64,000 bases of DNA. It comes from Armatimonadota bacterium (GTDB taxonomy: Bacteria; Armatimonadota; Fimbriimonadia; Fimbriimonadales; Fimbriimonadaceae). Below are positions 8,871 to 15,571 of the stretch, piece after piece. The DNA lies in NCBI GenBank assembly GCA_027451905.1, contig DAIDHV010000003.1, positions 62,001 to 126,000 on the forward strand. The letters are read 5' to 3'. The translations under genes and the position numbers were made by a program. The notes below the pieces were generated by a model. The model did not search any database. It was not told the DNA's origin and worked only from the letters and a program-made list of their open reading frames with translations. The first letter of the stretch is position 1. Every line of letters starts with the position of its first letter.

Positions 8871-9872
8871 ATGTATTCAGCCGTTTTTGCATTTCAGCTC
8901 TGGGGAATGTTCGCGTTCGCTACGCCGAATTTGGGTACGTCGGTCGAAGCCGCCAGCAAAACCGTAGCACCGATTAGCTCTGCTCAACGGTTCGGGAACC
9001 TGTTAGGGGCCGGATTACTTGCGCTTTGCGTTGCATCCACGGCATTGCTACTTTCCTGCTTTCCAAGGACGAAGCATAGCCTGCTCGAAGTTGTGCCGTT
9101 GGCTTTTTCTTTTTCTGCGGTTGGGCTTCTTGCATCCTGTTCAACTTGTACAATCACGAAGACGTTAATACCTGCCTTCACGCCAATTGTGCTGGCAATT
9201 ATGGCAATAGTCACGGCATTTTTTTACTATAACCAGGCTGTGTACCAGTTGCGGATCACCCTAGTTGCATTATCTTGTACGGTTCTTGGAGTTCAAGCCT
9301 ATCTTTTAGTTAAAGCCCCTCACTTTTGCCTTTATTGCATGGTAGCTGGCATAGCCACTCTCATACTTCTTATCAACGCAGCCGAACTAGGGTCGACCCA
9401 ATCGTATTCTTCACATGCGGGACACAGGGCATTTCATTGGTTTTGTGCGGTCCTCGGGATCGTGATATTGTCCTCGGCATCCCTTCAGGCAATCGGGATT
9501 GGCGGGCGTACTGCTTTTGTCGAGCGCCCTAGAAATATTCCGAACTTAACTGGTAAGCCGATCACGGATTATCTCAGATCTTGGGTACCAGCCGATGGCG
9601 ACATAATTTTAGTCAGCAAAGATTTCTGCGAGGCTTGCAAGATGGCAAAATCCATACTGGGTCAAGAGAATGTGAAATACTATCAAGTGCCCGGATGCAC
9701 CTTTATTAATAAATCAGACTGCTTTTCTGCCAGCCAATTCGACTACGGAGCTCCTTTGTTTCTGAAGGTGGCTCCAGGAGGTAAGATTTCTTACTTCCAG
9801 GAGGGTCTGCCTTCATCACAAAAGGGCATTCTAATCCTGATATCCTCCCTCCGCGAGGAAGGAAACCAATAA
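8871..9872 (+). CDS. VKOR-like membrane oxidoreductase with C-terminal thioredoxin-like domain
   Basis: Multi-pass membrane protein of 333 residues, with about six hydrophobic helices in residues 41-210, then a soluble domain. It has three CxxC pairs: CSTC (90-93), CLYC at the start of a helix (153-156) and CEAC (253-256). The CLYC pair after AYLLVKAPHF fits the active-site helix of the vitamin K epoxide reductase family. The C-terminal part (IILVSKDFCEAC, then GAPLFLKV as the cis-Pro loop) fits a thioredoxin fold. Such fusions oxidise thiols outside the membrane and pass electrons to quinone. First gene of a four-gene operon, one base before the gene for a cysteine-rich exported protein. The VKOR assignment is from motif pattern only; another quinone-linked redox protein is possible. 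Confidence 0.6.
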   Translation: MYSAVFAFQLWGMFAFATPNLGTSVEAASKTVAPISSAQRFGNLLGAGLLALCVASTALLLSCFPRTKHSLLEVVPLAFSFSAVGLLASCSTCTITKTLIPAFTPIVLAIMAIVTAFFYYNQAVYQLRITLVALSCTVLGVQAYLLVKAPHFCLYCMVAGIATLILLINAAELGSTQSYSSHAGHRAFHWFCAVLGIVILSSASLQAIGIGGRTAFVERPRNIPNLTGKPITDYLRSWVPADGDIILVSKDFCEACKMAKSILGQENVKYYQVPGCTFINKSDCFSASQFDYGAPLFLKVAPGGKISYFQEGLPSSQKGILILISSLREEGNQ

Positions 9873-9873
9873 A

Positions 9874-10281
9874 ATGACTAACAAAGCTAAGATAATCTCG
9901 ACTATTGCAATACTAGCCTCCCTGTGGGGCTCATTTGGACTGGCAATCATGAATAACCCTGCTCCGTTACCAAATCCAAATCCATATACATGCATTCCGA
10001 CAACAAGTAATGGCGCAACCGGTTGTAGCCTCAACAACTGTGTAACTCACATTCCTTGGGCGCCCTCCCAAGGCTATTACATGAGTGCGACCTATGAGTG
10101 CTGCTATAACTCAGCCGGAGTCTTCCAAAATGACTACGCGTATAAGTGCACGGCCGTGCCAATTACAAGCTCAAGTGGAAGCTACTTTTCGTTTCCGAAC
10201 TGGGGGTGTTGTGACACCTTCTCGGGTAACCCTCCCGCCTGTAACAATTCCATTTGTGCGAATCAAATCCCCGCAAACTAG
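9874..10281 (+). CDS. Exported cysteine-rich protein of unknown function
   Basis: Protein of 135 residues with a hydrophobic N-terminal segment (IISTIAILASLWGSFGLAIM), a signal peptide or anchor. The mature part has ten cysteines, including two CC pairs (ECCYN and WGCCDTF), and is rich in Asn, Ser, Pro and aromatic residues. An even number of cysteines outside the membrane suggests up to five disulfides. It starts one base after the oxidoreductase stop codon, so the two are translationally linked and the oxidoreductase is its likely folding partner. I recognise no family. It could be a secreted effector, a toxin-like peptide or a structural surface protein. Confidence 0.8.
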   Translation: MTNKAKIISTIAILASLWGSFGLAIMNNPAPLPNPNPYTCIPTTSNGATGCSLNNCVTHIPWAPSQGYYMSATYECCYNSAGVFQNDYAYKCTAVPITSSSGSYFSFPNWGCCDTFSGNPPACNNSICANQIPAN

Positions 10282-10305
10282 CAATGGGTTGACTTAGAGC
10301 ATATC

Positions 10306-10893
10306 ATGAAGCCGCGTAACGGATTTACTTTTGTAGAGGTTTTGGTTGTTATCGCAATTATTTGTATGTTAGTTGCTGTAATCGCCCCGGTTGCGGTGAA
10401 TGCGTTGAAGAAGAGCCACGAGTCGGTTGCCATATCCGAACTTCGGCAATGTTCAATTGCCCTTTCTGAATACACGGACGACCTGGGAAACGATACCCTG
10501 CCGCCGCGGTCTGTTATTCAATCAGTCACGGCAAGGGTCAACTGCGACCCGGGGGACTACTGGCGAAGAAACTGCACCACCGACCTTGGGAGCCCTATGG
10601 TGGGCTCGTTTGGCTACCTAGGCGGAATCGAGGCGGTTGGGCAACGCATGTACTCTATGGGTAGCAACCCACCTGTATTTGCGGATATTTTTTACTCTGA
10701 TCCAATAATTCCACGCGTATGTGGTTTGAACGGCGTCTCACCCAATTACCTCCCGAGTAAAGCGCTGTTTGCATTTAAGGACAGTTCTGTAAGTACGATG
10801 CCGATTCAAAGTTTTACCGGGAAGGGCGGCGGTATCGTCTTCAACTGGCTGAATGTTTTTTACAATGGATCGGGTGGTAAGCTGGGCATATGA
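10306..10893 (+). CDS. Type II/IV prepilin-like protein
   Basis: Protein of 195 residues with a class III signal: short basic leader MKPRNG, cleavage after Gly, then FTFVEVLVVIAIICMLVAV with Glu at +5. This is the pattern processed by prepilin peptidase for type IV pili and type II secretion pseudopili. The rest has four cysteines (RQCSI, VNCDP, RNCTT, RVCGL) and no clear H-X9-DG ending. It sits 24 bases after the cysteine-rich gene and overlaps the next gene by four bases (ATGA). The extra cysteines fit an origin in an operon with a disulfide-forming enzyme. No peptidase or pilus ATPase gene is in the window. Confidence 0.85.
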   Translation: MKPRNGFTFVEVLVVIAIICMLVAVIAPVAVNALKKSHESVAISELRQCSIALSEYTDDLGNDTLPPRSVIQSVTARVNCDPGDYWRRNCTTDLGSPMVGSFGYLGGIEAVGQRMYSMGSNPPVFADIFYSDPIIPRVCGLNGVSPNYLPSKALFAFKDSSVSTMPIQSFTGKGGGIVFNWLNVFYNGSGGKLGI

Positions 10894-11309
10894 ACAATCA
10901 GCCATCTGGAAATGCCGCTCTAGAGTGGTTGCAAGATTTGAGGCAACCTTGGCGCGCGATGTTTCAAATTGCAGTGTCCGTTTTGGTGGGGTATTTTTCG
11001 GTCATGATCCCTTCGGTTTTGGCAGGTACAGATCCTGCATGCCTTAGTACACCGGTCTTAATCGCAACGTTTTCCGCTCCACTTTTTGTCATTTGCACAA
11101 TAGCACTTCTAACGAAAAGAATAGTACTGGCTGGACTCATTATCAGCGGATTGGTATTCATTGGAACGACCTTTGCCGCCCTCCACGGAGCCGGCCCAGT
11201 TTGGCCATGGATCGTTTACGTGATTCAAAATACGTGCTTGCCGCTAGCTTGTACCTTAGTGTTAAGCGGCCTCGTCAAAGCCGCGCCAGTAGTTCATAAT
11301 AAGATTTGA
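10890..11309 (+). CDS. Four-helix membrane protein of unknown function
   Basis: Protein of 139 residues with four hydrophobic segments (about residues 22-43, 54-72, 78-96 and 106-130) and three cysteines (DPACLS, VICTIA, NTCLPLACT has two more). No family recognised. Its start codon overlaps the prepilin stop codon, so it belongs to the same operon and is probably made in fixed ratio with the prepilin. The cassette ends about 50 bases downstream, where the repeat of the fucosidase gene begins. It might anchor or assist the exported proteins. Confidence 0.75.
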   Translation: MNNQPSGNAALEWLQDLRQPWRAMFQIAVSVLVGYFSVMIPSVLAGTDPACLSTPVLIATFSAPLFVICTIALLTKRIVLAGLIISGLVFIGTTFAALHGAGPVWPWIVYVIQNTCLPLACTLVLSGLVKAAPVVHNKI

Positions 11310-11356
11310 TTTACACAAGCTATGGTCACCACACTGCCAGGGTAAATACTCGTGAT

Positions 11357-11526
11357 TTGGCTGATGGCCGGCATCCACCGGTTCAAACTGGTATACTTTA
11401 ACGCTACCGGAGACGTAGCTTTGGACTTGCAATGGGCAATTGGTAACGGAAAACTAAAGGAAGTCCCAGATTCGGCCTATCGTCATGGTCAAGCTGGTCT
11501 GCCTCCAACCGCTTCGACACCTTGAT
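11357..11526 (+). repeat. Direct repeat copy B (orphan 3' end of a GH29/PA14 gene)
   Basis: This non-functional fragment encodes the last 50 or so residues of a PA14 domain in the same orientation as copy A, including the stop codon, but has no gene start before it. About 95 per cent identical to 8347-8517. It lies directly before cutC. The two copies bracket the cassette. Confidence 0.9.
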
Positions 11527-11576
11527 CGGGTTGTTCGACCTAAGCTCATGCTGAAACTCTCTGCTAGGCGGGCATA

Positions 11577-12323
11577 ATGGCAAAGAGTTCCAATCGCTCA
11601 GTTCAAATTGAGCTCATAGCCTTATCGGTATCGGATGGTTTATTGGCTCAACAGGTGGGAGCTTCTCGTCTTGAGCTTTGTTCTGCCATTGAATGTGGGG
11701 GCCTGACGCCATCTATTGGATTTGTCACCCAAATTGTAAAGAACGTCAACCTCCCATGCCGAGCCATGATTCGGTGCAGGGCGGGAGACTTTATTTACAC
11801 TCAAGAAGAAGTCGAGACCATCTGGCAAGATGGCGTAGCGCTTTTGGATGCAGGCGCAACCGGACTGGTGGTTGGAGCGATCAACCAAGACGGCAAGATT
11901 GATTTACACCACTTAGATGGCTTCCTTCACTTTGCAAGCGGCAAGCCCTTGACATTTCACCGCGTGTTTGACCTCATCGAAGACTGGAAATCTGCGCTTG
12001 ATGTCCTTATAGAACGAAAGGTTGATGCGGTCTTAACTGGAGGCGGAACTCGATTTGCCGCGGAAGGCAAAGAACGGCTGAAGGAGATGATGGACTATTC
12101 CAATGGGCGCATAGAAATACTGGCTGGCGGAGGCGTGAGAGCAGAGAACGTTAAGGAACTCATCCGAGATTCGGGTGTAACTGCGGTTCATGCCGGCCCA
12201 TTCGCTACTGTTGATTTTCCGCTTCAGCAACAAAGTGAAAACATTGGCCTTGGCACTCCGTATCGGGCTCTCGATCTTGACTCTGCAAGGTCCCTTGTCA
12301 GTGCGGTCCGCGGTGAAAAATGA
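11577..12323 (+). CDS. cutC: CutC family protein
   Basis: TIM-barrel protein of 248 residues, the normal length for CutC, which has been linked to copper homeostasis although its activity remains unsettled. Characteristic stretches are GASRLELCSAIECGGLTPS, the CRAMIRCRAGDFIYT segment, LTFHRVFDL and VLTGGGTRFAAEGKERL, then ILAGGGVRAENV. GCTAGGCGGG lies upstream of the ATG. A strong hairpin terminator follows the gene. Before cassette insertion it probably lay directly after the fucosidase gene. Confidence 0.93.
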   Translation: MAKSSNRSVQIELIALSVSDGLLAQQVGASRLELCSAIECGGLTPSIGFVTQIVKNVNLPCRAMIRCRAGDFIYTQEEVETIWQDGVALLDAGATGLVVGAINQDGKIDLHHLDGFLHFASGKPLTFHRVFDLIEDWKSALDVLIERKVDAVLTGGGTRFAAEGKERLKEMMDYSNGRIEILAGGGVRAENVKELIRDSGVTAVHAGPFATVDFPLQQQSENIGLGTPYRALDLDSARSLVSAVRGEK

Positions 12324-12364
12324 ACTGGACAATGGACCGATAAGATTTTCCGCCTTGTTAATAT

Positions 12365-12398
12365 CAAAAGAGAGGCGGGTATAGGTGCCTCTCTTTTG
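12365..12398. terminator. Hairpin terminator between cutC and the S53 protease
   Basis: Perfect 12-bp stem (CAAAAGAGAGGC with GCCTCTCTTTTG) and a 10-base loop. The A and T runs at the ends let it work in both directions. It lies between convergent genes, fitting a shared terminator. Confidence 0.8.
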
Positions 12399-12439
12399 TT
12401 CATGACCGTCTCGGCTGTGAAAACCAAGACCATTTTAAC

Positions 12440-13639
12440 TTATAAACTAGCGGTTGACTTGGGACTGCCCCAGCCGGTGACATAATCCCAACCCGGCTGG
12501 CATAAATAAGATCCAGCCGAACCAGAAACGACATCATAGAACAAGGAAGTGTTTGTATAGATGTAAGCCGCTTCTGCGGTTCCTCGACCCGCTCCCCCCG
12601 CATTAGCAATGCCCGCGCAGACCGGAGTTGCAACACTGGTACCACCGAACACCAGCCAGCCCACATATCCTTGGTATGAAGTGCTGTCGTAAACGGCAAC
12701 ACCCGTATTTGGATCTGCGACAGCCGAAATATCTGGTCCGCCGCGATGACTGCCGACAATGGTTGCAATTCCGTTCTGAAAAGCAGGTCGAGGCTCATAA
12801 GTACTTGGTCCGCCGCCACTGCTCGACCAACCCGTTTCACTCACAATCTGGTTGCTGGAATTGAGATTGAGCGATGTGCCCCCAATATCAATGACCTCAG
12901 GAGATTCAGCAGGATAATCATGGGCGCCGCCAACGTCTCCTGCTGCCACAAAATATGTGATTGAGGTGGTTGAGAAATGACTGTCGTAAGAGGTCTCACC
13001 AGAAAATTCACTTCCGCCCCAGCTCATCGAAATCTGCTTAACACCGGCAAGGGATCTTGCCTTATCGATTGCGCTGAACAGCGCCGAATCGCTGGCGCTG
13101 GCTGCCTCAACCAAAACGATTTTAGCGCTTGGGGCCATAGCGTGGGCCCACTCAATGTCTAAGGCCTCTTCTTCTGCCCAACCCCCATTGTTCTGAGGCT
13201 TCTTACCACTTGCATAAACAACCTGAAAAACCTTGTTCGTGGAAGCCAGCACATTGGTTGACGTTTCCTTGGGCAATCCAAAAGTTGAAGCAAAAGTGTT
13301 GAAGTCCTTTAGAGAAGACGCATAGTTGTAAGCATCAACAATGGCAATGACGCCACCTCCGTTTGAGGAATCTCCATAAGCAGTTCGGATTTGGTTCGGA
13401 TGAAAACCGGCTATTCCAGATTGATAGTCCAAATAGCTGGGTTTTAATGACGCAAAAAGGGGTTGCCCTCCAGGATACTGAGGCGGACCAATGTAGATGA
13501 GATGGTTGGTATGGGCATATCCCAATGAAGTCAGCCCTGGATTCGAAGTCTCTGGCATAAAAACATTGGGGTCATGAACCTGAGCGAGCGCGGAGCTAAC
13601 TGCGCTAATGAGAGCTAAAGAAATCAGAGATCTTATCAT
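12440..13639 (-). CDS. Secreted sedolisin-type serine protease (S53)
   Basis: Protein of 399 residues with a classical signal peptide (SLISLALISAVSSALAQ). The S53 landmarks are in order: the Glu and Asp of EEALDIEWAHA, AAGDVGGAHDYPAESP in place of the usual SGDSG, the oxyanion region GGPDISAVADP and the nucleophile Ser in FGGTSVATP near residue 340. Unlike many sedolisins it seems to lack a long N-terminal propeptide, having only about 60 residues before the core. Probably secreted to degrade protein outside the cell. Convergent with cutC. The catalytic set appears complete. Confidence 0.88.
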   Translation of the reverse strand: MIRSLISLALISAVSSALAQVHDPNVFMPETSNPGLTSLGYAHTNHLIYIGPPQYPGGQPLFASLKPSYLDYQSGIAGFHPNQIRTAYGDSSNGGGVIAIVDAYNYASSLKDFNTFASTFGLPKETSTNVLASTNKVFQVVYASGKKPQNNGGWAEEEALDIEWAHAMAPSAKIVLVEAASASDSALFSAIDKARSLAGVKQISMSWGGSEFSGETSYDSHFSTTSITYFVAAGDVGGAHDYPAESPEVIDIGGTSLNLNSSNQIVSETGWSSSGGGPSTYEPRPAFQNGIATIVGSHRGGPDISAVADPNTGVAVYDSTSYQGYVGWLVFGGTSVATPVCAGIANAGGAGRGTAEAAYIYTNTSLFYDVVSGSAGSYLCQPGWDYVTGWGSPKSTASL

Positions 13640-13812
13640 TGTCTTCTTAGGAAGTTCCCCTATTGGGTATCAACCACAACCATTATAGAGAATCTGTTAC
13701 TGGAATTGAGATAAAACTGTTTGAGAAACCTGAGAATTTGCTTAAGGAATTTTAAGGTTGCCTAGTTGGCTGTTTTCTGCTGTTAATAAGTTGCAAAACC
13801 AAAAGGCTTCTT

Positions 13813-14391
13813 CTAAGATATGCCGCGCCGTGGTTGCGATTGAAGCTCAATTCCACAAAACGCGGCAACCCGTTTTGCTTCTACTAAAGCCGATTGCTCT
13901 TGATAAATCACGGCGATGACGAGGCTCTTCGGAGACATGTCCTTTTTGGAATTCACCACCACCCTGTACTGGTATTTCTTTAGGATTGGCCCTGAATCCA
14001 CATAGGCTATGGAAACAGTTTCGAGATCGCAAAAGGCTAACTGACGGCGGGTATGAATTCCCAAAATCCACCGATCTAGCTTTATATCCTTTGCAGCGAG
14101 GTCAATGGTCACCGTCTTTTTTGCTCCGACATTGAGCGCCGTCAAGAGGATCATAACAATGGCAGCCGTTATCATCGCAAACCGACCGATGGGAGCCGAG
14201 TGGCCCATGAAAAGAGCAAAAACTGATGCAAGCGCTGCAATCGTCCCCATTTTAAGAATGATTTCTTTGCCGGGGATCAGGGAATACTCCAACACGCTTT
14301 GAGACTGGCGCCGATGCAAAACCCCCAAAGCATAGGGCACACTTTGCCAAGTTCCTAAGTCAGAGTCACTGACGGATGATTCCATCCTCAT
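13813..14391 (-). CDS. Two-helix membrane protein of unknown function
   Basis: Protein of 192 residues. Two hydrophobic helices (about residues 49-65 and 69-88) follow a basic stretch. The C-terminal half, facing the cytosol or outside, looks like a small beta-domain (DLAAKDIKLDRWILG, YQYRVVV) as in PH-like membrane-associated proteins. The gene overlaps the end of the aldo/keto reductase by 26 bases, so the two are probably one transcript. An in-frame ATG two codons in is an alternative start. No recognised family. Confidence 0.7.
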   Translation of the reverse strand: MRMESSVSDSDLGTWQSVPYALGVLHRRQSQSVLEYSLIPGKEIILKMGTIAALASVFALFMGHSAPIGRFAMITAAIVMILLTALNVGAKKTVTIDLAAKDIKLDRWILGIHTRRQLAFCDLETVSIAYVDSGPILKKYQYRVVVNSKKDMSPKSLVIAVIYQEQSALVEAKRVAAFCGIELQSQPRRGIS

Positions 14392-15394
14392 CCCAAAGGT
14401 CCTGCCAAGAAGTCGCGCTGGGCCACAAAAACACCTGACCTTTGATCAGACGGCAGCCTCTATCGCTTTGTCCAATTTCACTCATCTCCAGTTCTGAAAG
14501 CCGCAATCCGCAAACCGCCTGCAAGGTAGCTTCGAACTGAGCGCGCTTCACCGAAAAAGGAATAGGAACCGATCCTCTTTGAACCTGCCAAAGAATGCAA
14601 ACCACAGCTGGGTGCACGCCCAACCTTTGGGCTGCACGAACTATGGCTGGATCTTCAATGTCCACTGAGTCTTCTGGTGTACGGTCTCGCTCTGGCCGAC
14701 TAGGCGACCCAATTGGCGAGTAGCCAATCACAACCATTTCATGATCCTTCGCCCACCGAAAAAGCTCAGGCTGCTGAAAGTGAGGGTGAAGCTCCATTTC
14801 TATAGCATGGGGCTTGATTTCTGCATCTCTCCAAAGGAGTTCCAACTTGGGAATTGTCATGTTAGAAACCCCAATCTGCCTTACCGTGCCATCTCTAAAA
14901 AGCTTTTCCATTTGCTGCCAAGTCTCCATATACCGATCGTGACGGTAGGGCACCGCGTGAGGGTCTCTTGAATCTACCGAAACTCCCTTTTCATGGTGGT
15001 TGGGGAACGGCCAATGAACCAAATAAAGATCCAAATAGTGGGCATTGAGGTTAGAAATAGAGTGTTGACAAGCCTCTTCCACTTGGTGATGATGATGATT
15101 CCAAACCTTGCTGGTGATCCAAAGGTCCTCGCGGGATATCCCCGACTTTTGAATGGCTAGAAAAGATTCACCAATTTCAGATTCGTTGCCGTAAACCTCG
15201 GCGCAATCAAAATGACGGTATCCAACTTCGGCGGCTTCTCTCACCGCGTTTGAAACCTGTTGGGCAGTGTAATTGTCAGACCCAAAAGTTCCCAAACCGA
15301 TGCCAGGCATTACCGCACCTGTCGTTAGGATTTGTGTGGGAATAGATGCAGTTTGTTCAGCCACGAGCTTTCTTAAAGACGTATGACGATCCAA
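14366..15394 (-). CDS. Aldo/keto reductase
   Basis: NAD(P)H-dependent carbonyl reductase, 342 residues, TIM barrel. The catalytic tetrad is visible: Asp and Tyr in FDCAEVYGNE, Lys in ITSKVW and His in LYLVHWPFP. The cofactor-binding C-terminal part includes VPIPFSVKRAQFEATL. The family reduces sugars and aldehydes. Located in a fucosidase cluster, it may act on fucose or a breakdown product; this is inference from context. It is divergent from the GH95 gene, with an intergenic region that contains repeated AGACAAT motifs. Confidence 0.9.
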   Translation of the reverse strand: MDRHTSLRKLVAEQTASIPTQILTTGAVMPGIGLGTFGSDNYTAQQVSNAVREAAEVGYRHFDCAEVYGNESEIGESFLAIQKSGISREDLWITSKVWNHHHHQVEEACQHSISNLNAHYLDLYLVHWPFPNHHEKGVSVDSRDPHAVPYRHDRYMETWQQMEKLFRDGTVRQIGVSNMTIPKLELLWRDAEIKPHAIEMELHPHFQQPELFRWAKDHEMVVIGYSPIGSPSRPERDRTPEDSVDIEDPAIVRAAQRLGVHPAVVCILWQVQRGSVPIPFSVKRAQFEATLQAVCGLRLSELEMSEIGQSDRGCRLIKGQVFLWPSATSWQDLWDEDGIIRQ

Positions 15395-15412
15395 AAACTT
15401 TGCTTTAATTCA

Positions 15413-15523
15413 AGACAATCAAGGAGTTGCGGAGATTGTCAGAGCCTTCTTATCGTCATCTCAGCTTAATTTCTCATGACGAGCCCAATGGAAAATAGAC
15501 AATCTTTCCGTTTTTTAGACAAT
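15413..15523. promoter_or_regulatory. Three AGACAAT motifs in a divergent promoter region
   Basis: AGACAAT occurs at 15413-15419, 15497-15503 and 15517-15523. The last two begin 20 bases apart, about two helical turns, and lie 50-70 bases before the GH95 start. They might bind a regulator shared by the divergent aldo/keto reductase and fucosidase genes. Confidence 0.3.
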
Positions 15524-15571
15524 TTGCTGTAGGTTAAATCCTCAAAGCAGGTAGGTAACATCAGCCAAGAT

